From Myxococcales bacterium (GTDB taxonomy: Bacteria > Myxococcota > Polyangia > Polyangiales > Polyangiaceae): a stretch of DNA of 20,945 bases. Each line of letters begins with the position of its first letter. Positions within the stretch are counted from its first letter, which is position 1. The notes below the pieces were generated by a model that saw nothing but the letters and a program-made list of their open reading frames with translations, did not search any database and was not told the DNA's origin. Position numbers and translations under genes: made by a program. The stretch spans positions 1-20,945 of the forward strand of contig PLXW01000172.1 of the NCBI GenBank assembly GCA_003151595.1, given 5' to 3'. Shown one piece after another: positions 1 to 8,286 of the stretch.

Positions 1-1868
1 AGTTCCGCGGCGAGTTCGAAGACCGATTGAAGGCCGTGTTGAAGGAGGTCGAAGGCGCCGCCGGTCAGATCATCCTCTTCATCGACGAGATCCACACGAT
101 CGTCGGTGCGGGCGCTGGCGAAGGGGCGATGGACGCGGCGAACCTGTTGAAGCCCGCGCTCGCTCGCGGCGAGCTTCGGTGCATCGGCGCGACCACGCTC
201 GACGAGTACCGAAAGCGCATCGAGAAAGACGCCGCGCTCGAGCGCCGCTTCCAGCCAGTGTTCGTGTCGCAACCCACTGTGCTCGACACGATCGCGATCT
301 TGCGCGGCCTGAAGGAGCGCTACGAGGTCCACCACGGCATTCGCATAAAGGACGCGGCCATCGTCGCGGCCGCCACGCTGAGCGATCGCTACGTGACCGA
401 GCGCTTCTTGCCGGACAAGGCGATCGATCTGATCGACGAGGCCGCTGCGAAGATCAAGATGGAGATCGACAGCATGCCTGTCGAGATCGATCAGGTGCAG
501 CGCAAGGTCATGCAGCTGATGATCGAAGAGGAGGCGCTGAAGAAGGAGCGCGACGCGGCGTCGAAGGCGCGCGTCGCCAACGTGAAGCACGAGCTCGCGG
601 ATCTCGAGTCGCAAGCCAACGCCATGCGGGCGCAGTGGCTCCGCGAGAAAGAGATCATCGACCAGATCCGCAAGGAGCAGCCGCGCCTCGAGGACCTTCG
701 CGCCGAAGCGGAGCAAGCGCAGCGAAAGGGCGACCTCGGCAAGGCCGCCGAAATTCAGTATGGGAAAATCCCCGAGCTCGAGACGAAGGTGGACGACCTT
801 CGAAAGCAGCTCGCGAAGGTTCAGGAGAAGGGCTCATATCTGCGCGAAGAGGTGACGGACCAGGACATCGCCGCGATCGTGTCCAAGTGGACGGGCATCC
901 CCGTCACGAAGATGCTCACCGGCGAGATGGAGAAGCTCCTCCACATGGAGGACGCGCTCCGGTGTCGGGTCGTCGGTCAAGAGGAGGCCATCGTCGCCGT
1001 ATCGAACGCCGTGCGGCGATCGCGCGCTGGGCTCGGCGATGAGAAGAGGCCGATAGGGAGCTTCCTGTTCCTCGGCCCCACGGGCGTCGGGAAGACCGAG
1101 CTCGCGCGCGCCCTCGCGGAGAATCTGTTCGACGACGAGCGCGCGATGATCCGCCTCGACATGAGCGAGTACATGGAGAAGCACGCCGTCTCGCGCCTCA
1201 TCGGCGCGCCGCCCGGCTACGTCGGTTACGAGGAAGGGGGCCAGCTCACCGAGCCGGTGCGCCGCCGTCCGTACTCGGTCCTGCTCTTCGACGAAGTGGA
1301 GAAGGCACACGCCGACGTGTGGAACGTGCTCCTCCAGGTGCTCGACGATGGTCGGCTCACCGACGGTCAGGGGCGCACGGTCGACTTCAAGAACACCGTG
1401 ATCATTTTGACCAGCAACATTGGCTCGCAGCACATCCAGGCCATCGAGGAGATGCAAGGCGTGGCGGACGAGCAGAAGAAGGCGATGATCTACCGCGCCG
1501 TCACCGACGACGTGCGGAAGGCGTTCCGTCCGGAGTTCGTGAACCGGCTCGACGAGATCGTCGTGTTCCAGCGGCTCGAACGCACGCACATCCGGCAAAT
1601 CGTCGATATCCAGATGGCCCAGTTTGCGAAGCGCCTCGCGCGACGCGAGCTCACGATCGAGCTGTCGGACCGCGCCAAGGATCTCCTGGGCGAGCTCGGG
1701 TTCGATCCGCAGTACGGAGCGCGCCCCTTGAAACGCGCGATCCAGAAGAACGTCGAGGATGCGCTTGCGAAGCGGGTGCTCGCCGGAGAGTTCCCTCCGG
1801 GGGCCGTGATCCGTGTCGACGTGGACGCCTCGGGCGCGCTGACGTTTCACGCCAAAGTGCAAAACTGA
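1..1868 (+). CDS. clpB: ClpB disaggregase, 3' part (5' end outside window)
   Basis: ClpB is a cytosolic hexameric AAA+ ATPase that pulls proteins out of aggregates with the DnaK system. The frame is open at the left edge (first full codon at 3), so the N-terminal domain and the first Walker A are missing. Visible in order: the end of NBD1 with its Walker B (ILFIDEIHT, about 70-100) and the GATTLDEYR segment; the long coiled-coil middle domain (about 430-830) with the YGKIPELE motif; the WTGIPV linker; NBD2 with Walker [11 protein letters not shown] at about 1074-1103, the [13 protein letters not shown] pore loop, Walker [11 protein letters not shown], the TSNIGS sensor region; and the C-terminal [10 protein letters not shown] motif. 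The middle domain separates ClpB from ClpA and ClpX. It resembles E. coli ClpB closely along its whole visible length. TGA stop at 1866. Identity is near certain. Confidence 0.97.
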   Translation, partial: FRGEFEDRLKAVLKEVEGAAGQIILFIDEIHTIVGAGAGEGAMDAANLLKPALARGELRCIGATTLDEYRKRIEKDAALERRFQPVFVSQPTVLDTIAILRGLKERYEVHHGIRIKDAAIVAAATLSDRYVTERFLPDKAIDLIDEAAAKIKMEIDSMPVEIDQVQRKVMQLMIEEEALKKERDAASKARVANVKHELADLESQANAMRAQWLREKEIIDQIRKEQPRLEDLRAEAEQAQRKGDLGKAAEIQYGKIPELETKVDDLRKQLAKVQEKGSYLREEVTDQDIAAIVSKWTGIPVTKMLTGEMEKLLHMEDALRCRVVGQEEAIVAVSNAVRRSRAGLGDEKRPIGSFLFLGPTGVGKTELARALAENLFDDERAMIRLDMSEYMEKHAVSRLIGAPPGYVGYEEGGQLTEPVRRRPYSVLLFDEVEKAHADVWNVLLQVLDDGRLTDGQGRTVDFKNTVIILTSNIGSQHIQAIEEMQGVADEQKKAMIYRAVTDDVRKAFRPEFVNRLDEIVVFQRLERTHIRQIVDIQMAQFAKRLARRELTIELSDRAKDLLGELGFDPQYGARPLKRAIQKNVEDALAKRVLAGEFPPGAVIRVDVDASGALTFHAKVQN

Positions 1869-2114
1869 CGCGCGGCGGCGGCGTGGTCGCGCGCGCCTGA
1901 GGGTCGCGCGATCCTGTCGGTTGTGCCGACTGTGCGTCTGTGACCCGACAGCCGAGACTGCGCGGCCATGGAGCCACAGCAGAGGGGGCGTCGTAGGGGA
2001 TCTCCGAATCGGCTGCATCGGCGCGATTCCTGGTCCGTCCAACGACGTGCTCCCCCCGTCGAGCCTGCCGAGCTGCTGTGCGAGGAGTCGGCATGGCAGT
2101 TGCGTCGCTTCCCG
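1869..2114. other. Gap after clpB with a possible hairpin
   Basis: This 246-base stretch has no convincing gene. It holds an inverted repeat, CTGTCGG at 1914-1920 and CCGACAG at 1945-1951. The left arm can alternatively pair locally (GTCGG 1916-1920 with CCGAC 1926-1930). No T-run follows either, so a terminator for clpB is only possible. I find no clear sigma70-like promoter for the downstream secreted protein. A GAGGAG at about 2081-2086 precedes an ATG at 2093, but that ATG opens a frame without coding character. Confidence 0.3.
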
Positions 2115-2609
2115 ATGAACCCGATGCCGACCCGCCGATGCAACCGACGCAGCCCGACGAAGACGAAGCGCACGACTCGCCGCGTGGGGTCGTGGATGGC
2201 GCTCCTCGCGGCGACCACGCTGGGCGTCGATGGGGTCGGGACCGTCCGCGCCGAAGTGAAGGCCGACGCGGATCTCACCGAAAGCCGCGATTATCGGCTG
2301 GTCGTTCAGTCGTACGACGCCCGCGAGGGAGACGTTCCGGGCGCTCGCAACCGCCCCGTCGGTTCGTACCAGCGGGCGGTCACGGCGGCCGAGCTGCGGC
2401 GCGGCGTTCACGTGAATCTGCTCGAGCTTCGCAACACGGCGCAGGGCACGGACAACGGCTCGGTCGTCGCGTGGATCGAAGCCGGCAAGCCGGATCTCGA
2501 GTTCGACGGCCGCACCGCGCGCCCGCTCCCGGGGAGCATGTTCGGTCTGGCGCGCCGCGCGTCGGGCGTCTCGAGCGTCCAGATTCGCCTCACCCGCAAA
2601 GCGGTGTGA
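2115..2609 (+). CDS. Small secreted protein of unknown function
   Basis: I do not recognise this 164-residue protein. The frame has strong G/C third positions and a protein-like composition, unlike the other frames here. The N terminus is very basic (RR and KTKR runs, residues 7-23). A hydrophobic stretch, WMALLAATTLGVDGVGTVRA, follows and ends in an AxA-like site, so Sec export with cleavage after residue 46 is likely. The mature part is about 118 residues, lacks cysteines and looks like a beta-rich soluble domain. The start is uncertain: ATG 2115 gives a long n-region and has no good ribosome site, while ATG 2196 would give a compact signal peptide. It lies alone between clpB and the convergent tgpA-like gene. 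No function is assigned. Confidence 0.7.
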   Translation: MNPMPTRRCNRRSPTKTKRTTRRVGSWMALLAATTLGVDGVGTVRAEVKADADLTESRDYRLVVQSYDAREGDVPGARNRPVGSYQRAVTAAELRRGVHVNLLELRNTAQGTDNGSVVAWIEAGKPDLEFDGRTARPLPGSMFGLARRASGVSSVQIRLTRKAV

Positions 2610-2628
2610 CCGAAAGTCGTACGACTCG

Positions 2629-2653
2629 CCGGCCGACGTGACGGTCAGGCCGG
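2629..2653. terminator. Hairpin between convergent genes
   Basis: CCGGCCGAC (2629-2637) pairs with GTC (2644-2646) and GGCCGG (2648-2653), leaving one bulged A at 2647 and a 6-base loop. It lies between the stop of the small secreted protein (2609) and the stop of the tgpA-like gene (2645), reaching a few codons into the latter. Its place between converging 3' ends suits a bidirectional terminator. There is no T-tract, so intrinsic termination is inferred from structure alone. Confidence 0.35.
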
Positions 2654-4828
2654 TTGCGGACCGGCGGAGGTCGCACGCTTCCGCCACGCGCGGATGACTC
2701 GCACGCGTCGCTGAAAGTCGGCCTTCGCCGACTCATCGAGGCGTGAGCCGCCGAAGCGCGCTTCTAGGTACACGTTCGTTAGCGCCAGCACCTCGTCGCC
2801 GAGCGGATGCATTCTGGATCGCAGCTCCTCGGCGTGACGCAGCGGCGGGAGCGATGTCGGCCGCGTGATGCCGTTCGACGCGAGGGCTCCCTCGAGCGAG
2901 CGGTAAAGCGTCGTCGCGGTCTCGCCGTTCTGATCGAGAATCTCGCGCGGCGCCTTCGACTCCTTGGAGCTGCCGACCCGCTGCCGCTTCCAGATGACGT
3001 AGGCGATCGTGAAGGTCGCCAGCAGGAGCAGCACGAGCACCGGCGCGCGCGTGATCTTCTCGAGCGGCCCCTTCTTCACGCCGGTTCGCGCGCGCATGCT
3101 CTCGTAGCTCTGCGTGACGTAGTCGAAGAAGCGAATCTGCCGTCGCAGGTCGTATCCGATGACGTACGTGTTCCACTTGCTCGAGAGCGCCTCGACGATG
3201 TCGCGCAGATAGACCCAGACGCCCGTCGTCTCCTCCAGCGGCTGCGCACCGGCGGACGGCGTGGGATCGAACGTCATCCACGTCGGGTGCGCGATGTCGT
3301 CGACGTACGCCTCGACCCACGAGTGCGCGTCTCCTTCGCGCACTGCGTAGTACTTGCCGAATCGGTTGTACGAACCGCCGACGAACCCGGTGACGTTCCG
3401 CGAGGGAATCCCCACGTCGCGCAGCATCAGGGCCATCGCCGTCGAGAAGAACTCGCAGTGACCGCGATGCGAGACGAAGAGAAAATCGTCGACCGGCTGC
3501 TTCGCGGCGCCGGACGGCGAGTTCGTGTCGTACCGGTACTCGCGGTGAAGGTGGTCTTCGATGGCCTTCGCCTTGGCGAACGACGTCGGCAGCTTGTCGG
3601 TCCAGGCGTGCGCGAGGTCCGAGATTCGCGTCGGGAGATCGTCGGCCAGCGACAGGTATCGGTGCCGATCGGCGCTGGGGAGCGCGTCGCCGAGCCCTTC
3701 TTGGTCGCTCGCGAGGAAAGCCTCGTAGTGAAGTCCTCGCGCCCCTTCTCCTCCGTAACGGAGCTCCCCTTCGGGGCCGGTGAGGATCGTGAGCGGCTCA
3801 CCGAGCACCGCCTGCCCTTGGCTCCGCACCTGGATGCCCACCGTGCGCGGAGGAAGAAAGATCACCGGGGGATCGATCGGCTCCAGATCGAACGTGACCC
3901 GGCGATCGCGCGCTGGATCCGGATTGCGGTAGAGCGGGTACCGCTCCTGGCTGTGCGCCGCGACCTTGTGATCGGTGAGCGTGCGCTTCCAGGCGCGACC
4001 GTCGTACGAATCGAAAGCGGTGCCGCGCAAGCGCAAGGTCACGCGCGGCGGAGGCGTGTCGCCGAGATCGTCCAGCGTGAAGCGGAGCGCGATGGACGGG
4101 TCACTTCGAAGCACGCCCATCTGCCCGAGGTCGACGTGATCGGAGAACCCGACCATGCGCCCTCGCTGCGGATGATTGAGCAGAAGGAGCGAGAGCCCGA
4201 CGCGAGGGAAGACGACGAAGAGCGCCGCGGTGAACACGAAGATCGGAATCGAGAGGAGGCACGTCGCGGCGAGGAACTGCCGCCCCACCACGCGCCGGCT
4301 GCGAAGGATGCGAGGCACGTCGACCGGAAGCCCCGTGCGATCGCGCGCCCCTTGCCGGTAGTTCCCTTCGACTTCGCGTCGCAGGTGGCTGAGCACGAGC
4401 GCGCCGGGCGCGACGACGAGAAACCCGAGGAAGCACAGCCCGTACGCGAACCCGCCGCCCAGCACCGTGCCGGCGACGAAATGGAGGAGCGCGAGGACGA
4501 TGATCTGTTGATCGTGCGCGGCGCCGCGACGTGTGGCGATGCGGATGATCTGGAGGACCGTCGCGAATTCGACCGCGACGTCGAGCATCTGCCCGCCGAT
4601 GAAGTAGTGAAACAGCTCGCCGACGATGAGCGCGCCCGGCGCGATGTTCGAGAAGTAGCGGAGGAACGTCTTCGTCTGCCACGCCTCCGGAATGGAGAGC
4701 GCGCACGCAAGGCCGACCAGGAGCGCGATGTTCGTCCCCGGCTTCAACTGCGCCGTGCTCACGACGGCGAGGACGCCGAGCGCGGCCAGGAGATCGGTCA
4801 TCACGCGATGAACGAGGCCGAACCTCAC
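2645..4828 (-). CDS. TgpA-like membrane transglutaminase (DUF3488 / transglutaminase core / DUF4129)
   Basis: This 727-residue membrane protein has the TgpA layout. About six to seven hydrophobic segments fill residues 10-210 (DUF3488/TgpA_N type). An outward-facing region follows, then a transglutaminase-like core with the triad Cys458 (GHCEFF), His502 (AHSWVEAY) and Asp521 (FDPTP). One transmembrane segment sits at about 595-613 and a cytoplasmic DUF4129-like tail ends the protein. All three catalytic residues are present, so thiol-dependent transglutaminase or protease activity is plausible; the substrate is unknown. The start is GTG at 4828, overlapping the TGA of the DUF58 gene as GTGA, which points to translational coupling. 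It is the last gene of the moxR-DUF58-tgpA operon. The related Pseudomonas TgpA is an essential inner-membrane protein; importance here is inferred. Confidence 0.9.
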   Translation of the reverse strand: MRFGLVHRVMTDLLAALGVLAVVSTAQLKPGTNIALLVGLACALSIPEAWQTKTFLRYFSNIAPGALIVGELFHYFIGGQMLDVAVEFATVLQIIRIATRRGAAHDQQIIVLALLHFVAGTVLGGGFAYGLCFLGFLVVAPGALVLSHLRREVEGNYRQGARDRTGLPVDVPRILRSRRVVGRQFLAATCLLSIPIFVFTAALFVVFPRVGLSLLLLNHPQRGRMVGFSDHVDLGQMGVLRSDPSIALRFTLDDLGDTPPPRVTLRLRGTAFDSYDGRAWKRTLTDHKVAAHSQERYPLYRNPDPARDRRVTFDLEPIDPPVIFLPPRTVGIQVRSQGQAVLGEPLTILTGPEGELRYGGEGARGLHYEAFLASDQEGLGDALPSADRHRYLSLADDLPTRISDLAHAWTDKLPTSFAKAKAIEDHLHREYRYDTNSPSGAAKQPVDDFLFVSHRGHCEFFSTAMALMLRDVGIPSRNVTGFVGGSYNRFGKYYAVREGDAHSWVEAYVDDIAHPTWMTFDPTPSAGAQPLEETTGVWVYLRDIVEALSSKWNTYVIGYDLRRQIRFFDYVTQSYESMRARTGVKKGPLEKITRAPVLVLLLLATFTIAYVIWKRQRVGSSKESKAPREILDQNGETATTLYRSLEGALASNGITRPTSLPPLRHAEELRSRMHPLGDEVLALTNVYLEARFGGSRLDESAKADFQRRVRVIRAWRKRATSAGPQPA

Positions 4829-5913
4829 TGCGCGGCCTCGTGGCCCTGCGCGGGCTCCGGGATCGGCTCACGTGCGGTGGTCTTCGGCGGAATGAGCGAC
4901 GTCGCCGCCGGTACGGACTCGACGAGCGCGAGGTAGCGAAGCAGCGGGTCCGCTCCCGCCGATCGATCGGCGCGCGCTTGTCCGCCTGCGTTGGTCCGGA
5001 GGGCGACGGTGTCTCCGCGCTTCACGTGCGCGACGGCGCGCGACGCGACGTCACGGATGCGTCGCTCGAACGTGTTGTCCCACTCCTCGCCGACCGTCCG
5101 CGGGCGCATCACGTCGAGAGAGATGGCCACGTCCGGCCGGGCCTCTCGTGCGCGCTCGCGCATCACCAGGTGCCCGAGCGACGCGCTCTTCCGCCAGTAG
5201 ATGTCGCGCGGGTCCTCGCCGGCGCGCATGATCTTCAGTCCCAGGAAGTCTTCGCCGTGTCCTCGGCCGATGATCCCGTCGCCGCCCGAAGTTCTCCCCG
5301 GAGGCGCGGGCGCGAGCTCGACGGCGTCGACCGCGGGATAGATGATGAGCTCCCCTTCGGCCGGCACCTCGCGGGACTTCTCGAAGAGCCCGAACGGAAA
5401 GCGCGTGGCGATGCGAAACCCGACGTGCCGATCGCGCCCCCGCTTGGCCGGCGTCCGTCGGTACGCCGCGACTTGCGCAGACTTGGGGCTGATCTTCAGG
5501 AAGAAGCAACGTTTGTCGGCCGGCTGCCCCGCGCGCAGGTCCTCGACCTCAATCGCGTAAGAAGGGACCTGCTTCTTGTGATTGAATACCTCGATCTCGA
5601 CGAGGTGCGCGCGCCCGACCTGCGCGCGAAGCGGCAATCTTCGGACGACGGTTAGCCCGCGGAGCGACAGCTCGCTCATCAATCCACTGACCACGATCAG
5701 CGCGAGCAACATTCCGAGCAGCAAATAAAGGAGGTTGTTTCCCGTATTAATGGCGGCAAAACCGACGCCCAGCGTGATTCCGACGAAGAACTTCCCCTCG
5801 CGGGTGAACTTCAATCGGCGCGGCGGCTTCATCGCGCGCCAGCGCGCCCACCAACCGAGCCCACGTGGAGCGCGCGGATTCGGACTCTCTCGGGATGGCG
5901 AGCCGTTCGGCAT
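4825..5913 (-). CDS. DUF58 membrane-anchored protein
   Basis: A 362-residue member of the DUF58 family, which accompanies MoxR ATPases and has a VWA-like fold. Two hydrophobic segments (about 42-57 and 60-80) anchor it in the inner membrane; the rest is soluble. The family core, G-x-G-x-DF-x-GL ... GEDPRDIYWRKSA, is intact at about 225-255. The start is ATG 5913. A TGAGG overlapping the moxR stop serves as ribosome site, and only 9 bases separate the two genes. A Met at residue 28 (MKPPRRLKF) is an alternative start that removes a Pro/Arg-rich leader. Its end overlaps the tgpA-like start by 4 bases. From family context it probably binds the MoxR chaperone and works with the transglutaminase-like partner; the biochemical role is not established. 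Confidence 0.88.
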   Translation of the reverse strand: MPNGSPSRESPNPRAPRGLGWWARWRAMKPPRRLKFTREGKFFVGITLGVGFAAINTGNNLLYLLLGMLLALIVVSGLMSELSLRGLTVVRRLPLRAQVGRAHLVEIEVFNHKKQVPSYAIEVEDLRAGQPADKRCFFLKISPKSAQVAAYRRTPAKRGRDRHVGFRIATRFPFGLFEKSREVPAEGELIIYPAVDAVELAPAPPGRTSGGDGIIGRGHGEDFLGLKIMRAGEDPRDIYWRKSASLGHLVMRERAREARPDVAISLDVMRPRTVGEEWDNTFERRIRDVASRAVAHVKRGDTVALRTNAGGQARADRSAGADPLLRYLALVESVPAATSLIPPKTTAREPIPEPAQGHEAAQ

Positions 5914-5922
5914 CGCGGGGCC

Positions 5923-6885
5923 TCAGAGCGGGACGGGGACGCGAGCGATGATCTCGCGCAGTGCGGTCTCGGCCTCGTCGCGCGTGGGCGTGAACCCGTC
6001 GGCGTGCGTCGCCAGTCGAACGCGGTGCGCGAGGACGGGGACCGCGAGGTCGTGGATGTCGTCGGCGATGCAGTAGTTGCGACCACGGAGGAGCGCTCGA
6101 GCGCGCGCGGCGTTGCCGAGCGCGATGGCGCCGCGGGGGGACGCCCCGAGCGAGAGCGACGGCGCGGTGCGCGTCGACTGGATGAGCGCGTGCAAGTAGC
6201 TCCCGAGCGAGGTGTCGATCGTCACGCGATGCACCTCGCGCTGGAGGGCGACGAGCTTCGCCGGGTCGAGCACGACGGGCACGTCGCGCGCGGTGTCGGT
6301 CTGCCCGTCCAGCAGGAGGCGCATTTCCACCTGCGGTGGCGGATATCCGATTCGCACGCGAAGGAGGAATCGATCGAGCTGCGACTCGGGGAGCGGAAAC
6401 GTCCCCGCGAAGTCTTGCGGATTCTGCGTGGCGATGACGAAGAAGGGATCGGGGAGCGGAATCGTCTGCCCGTCGAGCGACACTTGCCCCTCGTTCATGG
6501 CCTCGAGGAGCGCGGACTGAGTACGCGGGCTCGCGCGATTGATCTCATCGGCGAGCAGCACGTTGGAGAAGACGGGGCCCTGGCGAAGAATGAACTCACC
6601 GCTCCGCTGGTCGTAGACCGAGACGCCCAGCACGTCGCTCGGAAGGAGATCACTTGTAAACTGCAAGCGTCGAAGCTCACCGCCGACGGCGCGGGCCAGA
6701 GCGCGCGCGAGCGTTGTTTTTCCCACTCCGGGAACGTCTTCGATCAACAGGTGCCCGCGCGCGAGCAACGCGACGAGCGCAAGCTCCACGGCATCTTGTT
6801 TCCCCTCGAGTGCGGCCTCGACGGCTTGGCGTAGCCGTTGAAGTGCGGGGAGCTGTTCGGCTGACAAAGCCGCCGCCGCGGTCAT
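5923..6885 (-). CDS. MoxR-family AAA+ ATPase
   Basis: A 320-residue cytosolic MoxR-type AAA+ ATPase, a family of chaperones that mature or activate VWA/DUF58 protein partners. Walker A is GVGKTTLA at residues 53-60, Walker B LLADEINRA is at about 110-118, and the sensor-1 region FVIATQNP and the lid domain (GASPRGAIAL) are present, all intact and close to the family. Length is typical. The start is ATG 6885, although no clear Shine-Dalgarno precedes it. It heads a three-gene operon with the DUF58 and TgpA-like genes and is divergent from the ABC ATPase gene at 6993, with 107 bases between. A more specific name is not justified. Confidence 0.93.
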   Translation of the reverse strand: MTAAAALSAEQLPALQRLRQAVEAALEGKQDAVELALVALLARGHLLIEDVPGVGKTTLARALARAVGGELRRLQFTSDLLPSDVLGVSVYDQRSGEFILRQGPVFSNVLLADEINRASPRTQSALLEAMNEGQVSLDGQTIPLPDPFFVIATQNPQDFAGTFPLPESQLDRFLLRVRIGYPPPQVEMRLLLDGQTDTARDVPVVLDPAKLVALQREVHRVTIDTSLGSYLHALIQSTRTAPSLSLGASPRGAIALGNAARARALLRGRNYCIADDIHDLAVPVLAHRVRLATHADGFTPTRDEAETALREIIARVPVPL

Positions 6886-6992
6886 GACGTGAGACTAGCA
6901 TGGCGTGTGATTCGTCGTGCATGCGCGCGAAGCGGAGAAGCGACGCGCGAAGAGTTGACGTCGAGCGCGGACACGCGAGAAGGTAGGCTGGA

Positions 6993-7622
6993 GTGAGCGT
7001 CGAGCTTCGCTCGGTGACGAAGACTTACGGACCGATTCGCGCACTCGCCGGCGTGACGGCGCGCTTCGAAGCGTCTCGCGTCTCGGTGGTCACGGGGCCC
7101 AATGGCTCGGGCAAGTCGACGCTGCTGGCCCTGGTCGGCACTCTCGCGAGAGTGACGTCGGGGACCATCGACCACGGCTCGCTCGGGAAGTCGCGCCGCG
7201 AGGTGCGCGCGACCCTTGGATGGCTGGGCCATGAGTCTCTCTGCTACCCGGACCTGACCGGGCGGGAGAACATCGAGCTGGCCGCGCGACTTCACGGATG
7301 TGATCCCGCGGCGGCGTACGCCCAAGCGGTCCAGAGGTTCGACGTGGGAGGGTACGCGGAGCGCCCTGTTCGAACGTACTCCCGTGGCCAACGTCAGCGC
7401 GTGGCGCTCGCTCGCGCGCTGGTTCATGCGCCGCGCTTGTTGTTGCTCGACGAGCCTACGGCAGGGCTCGATCGCGCGAGCACGGAACGGCTGCGGGACG
7501 TGGTCCGTGCGGAAGCCAAGCGGGGCGCGATCGTCGTGGTCGTGACCCACGATGCGGGTTTCGGTGCGGAGGTCGCGGACGTTCGAGTCGAGCTGGAGCG
7601 GGGGCGCGTCGTCAGCGACTGA
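6993..7622 (+). CDS. CcmA-like ABC transporter ATP-binding protein, without a permease gene nearby
   Basis: A 209-residue ABC ATPase made of one nucleotide-binding domain. Walker A GPNGSGKST is at 35-43, the signature is YSRGQ (129-133) in place of LSGGQ, Walker B LLLLDEPTAGLD is at 149-160 and the H-loop THD is near residue 190. The Q-loop glutamine is replaced within GWLGHESLCYPDLT, a segment that resembles CcmA, the ATPase of the CcmABC haem/cytochrome c maturation exporter. Length and the modest signature change also fit CcmA. The start is GTG 6993, preceded by AGAAGGTAGG at 6978-6987. No ccmB or ccmC is adjacent: the next gene, bioD, is on the opposite strand and the two 3' ends overlap by 11 bases. 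The specific CcmA assignment is moderate; ABC ATPase is certain. Confidence 0.85.
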   Translation: MSVELRSVTKTYGPIRALAGVTARFEASRVSVVTGPNGSGKSTLLALVGTLARVTSGTIDHGSLGKSRREVRATLGWLGHESLCYPDLTGRENIELAARLHGCDPAAAYAQAVQRFDVGGYAERPVRTYSRGQRQRVALARALVHAPRLLLLDEPTAGLDRASTERLRDVVRAEAKRGAIVVVVTHDAGFGAEVADVRVELERGRVVSD

Positions 7623-8286
7623 GTGCTCGCGCCAGGGCGAGCGCCGGGTCGCCGGCCTCCACCGGTGCGTCGGAGGGTCCCCGGGGGATCTCCGCGAGCA
7701 GCGGCGCACGAGTTACGAGCGGGAGCTCAGCGGCATTCCGGCCGGTCGAGGCATCCGAAACCTCTGGCGCATTGAGGACGACTCCGTGTAGCGGCAAGCC
7801 GACGGACGCGCAGGCGCGGGTCGCGGCGCCGACGTCATGAAGAACGCCAAGGCGATCGGGCGCGACGAGCACTACGCGCGCAGCCCGGACGCTACGTGCG
7901 AACTCGGCGACGAGAATGTCGCCCGTGAGGGGTGAGAACGCGCCGCCGGGAAGCTCGACGAGCAGGGCTTCGACGAGTTGTGCGAGCCGCGTGATCTCCG
8001 AGCGTATGGCGGCGAGGTCGATCGTTCGCCCCTCGGCGCGCGCTGCAAGGTGGGGCGAGATGGGGGCGCGGAAGACGTTCCGGAGCGGCTCCTGTTTCAC
8101 GTGAAACGACGACGCGCGCGCCAGCCGGGCGATGTCGGTCGCCTCGAGATCCGCGACGCCGCTCTCGATCGGCTTGTACCCGTACGCGCGGAGCCCCTCG
8201 GCCCCGAACGCCCGCAAGAGGCGTTCGGCGAGATGGGTTTTCCCTACGGAGGTTCCGGTCCCGATCAGAAGGACGGGCGCAGCCAC
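7612..8286 (-). CDS. bioD: Dethiobiotin synthetase
   Basis: BioD closes the ureido ring of dethiobiotin from 7,8-diaminononanoate, CO2 and ATP, the next-to-last step of biotin synthesis, in the cytosol. The 224-residue protein has the family P-loop (GTGTSVGKTH, 9-18), the GYKPIESG substrate segment (36-43), the SPHLAAR region and the VELPGGAFSPL motif (about 110-120). Length is normal. The start is GTG 8286 with GGGGAG about 8 bases upstream. The reading frame overlaps the end of bioF by 22 bases, so the two are translationally coupled. Codons 60-65 (SFHVKQ) coincide with a parS palindrome, so the protein sequence there is constrained by a DNA-binding site. The 3' end overlaps the converging ABC ATPase gene by 11 bases. 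Confidence 0.95.
   Translation of the reverse strand: MAAPVLLIGTGTSVGKTHLAERLLRAFGAEGLRAYGYKPIESGVADLEATDIARLARASSFHVKQEPLRNVFRAPISPHLAARAEGRTIDLAAIRSEITRLAQLVEALLVELPGGAFSPLTGDILVAEFARSVRAARVVLVAPDRLGVLHDVGAATRACASVGLPLHGVVLNAPEVSDASTGRNAAELPLVTRAPLLAEIPRGPSDAPVEAGDPALALARALSR
8093..8108. other. parS: parS site (ParB loading site) inside bioD
   Basis: TGTTTCACGTGAAACG matches the broadly conserved bacterial parS consensus TGTTTCACGTGAAACA at 15 of 16 positions, and its 14-base core GTTTCACGTGAAAC is a perfect palindrome. Such a match is very unlikely by chance in DNA this GC-rich, and a second copy lies 1,283 bp away. ParB CTPase clamps load at parS and spread to form the segregation complex handled by ParA and SMC. 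The site lies within codons of bioD. No parA or parB gene is in the window. Confidence 0.9.

Noticed and set aside
2405..2416. TTCACGTGAA resembling a third parS site
   Set aside because: Only the inner ten bases match; the flanks differ (G and T in place of the outer T and A), so it is probably a chance CACGTG within coding sequence. Similar partial words near 5015 and 9816 are also rejected.
2309..2626. GTCGTACGAC palindrome occurring at 2309-2318 and 2616-2625
   Set aside because: Ten-base palindromes of this composition are expected by chance here; one is within codons, and no spacing or neighbour suggests an operator.
834..2687. Very long open frame on the minus strand opposite the clpB end and the small secreted gene
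   Set aside because: Low-complexity Arg/Ala/His-rich translation with no motifs; it mirrors the G/C-rich third positions of the plus-strand genes, one of which is certain.
2807..4936. Long plus-strand open frame opposite the tgpA-like gene
   Set aside because: Translation is rich in Arg, Glu and Asp without domain structure, and the opposite strand encodes a complete membrane transglutaminase with its triad.
6886..6992. TTGACG at 6955-6960 as a promoter for the ABC ATPase gene
   Set aside because: No acceptable -10 element at 16-18 bases; the following bases are the ribosome site.
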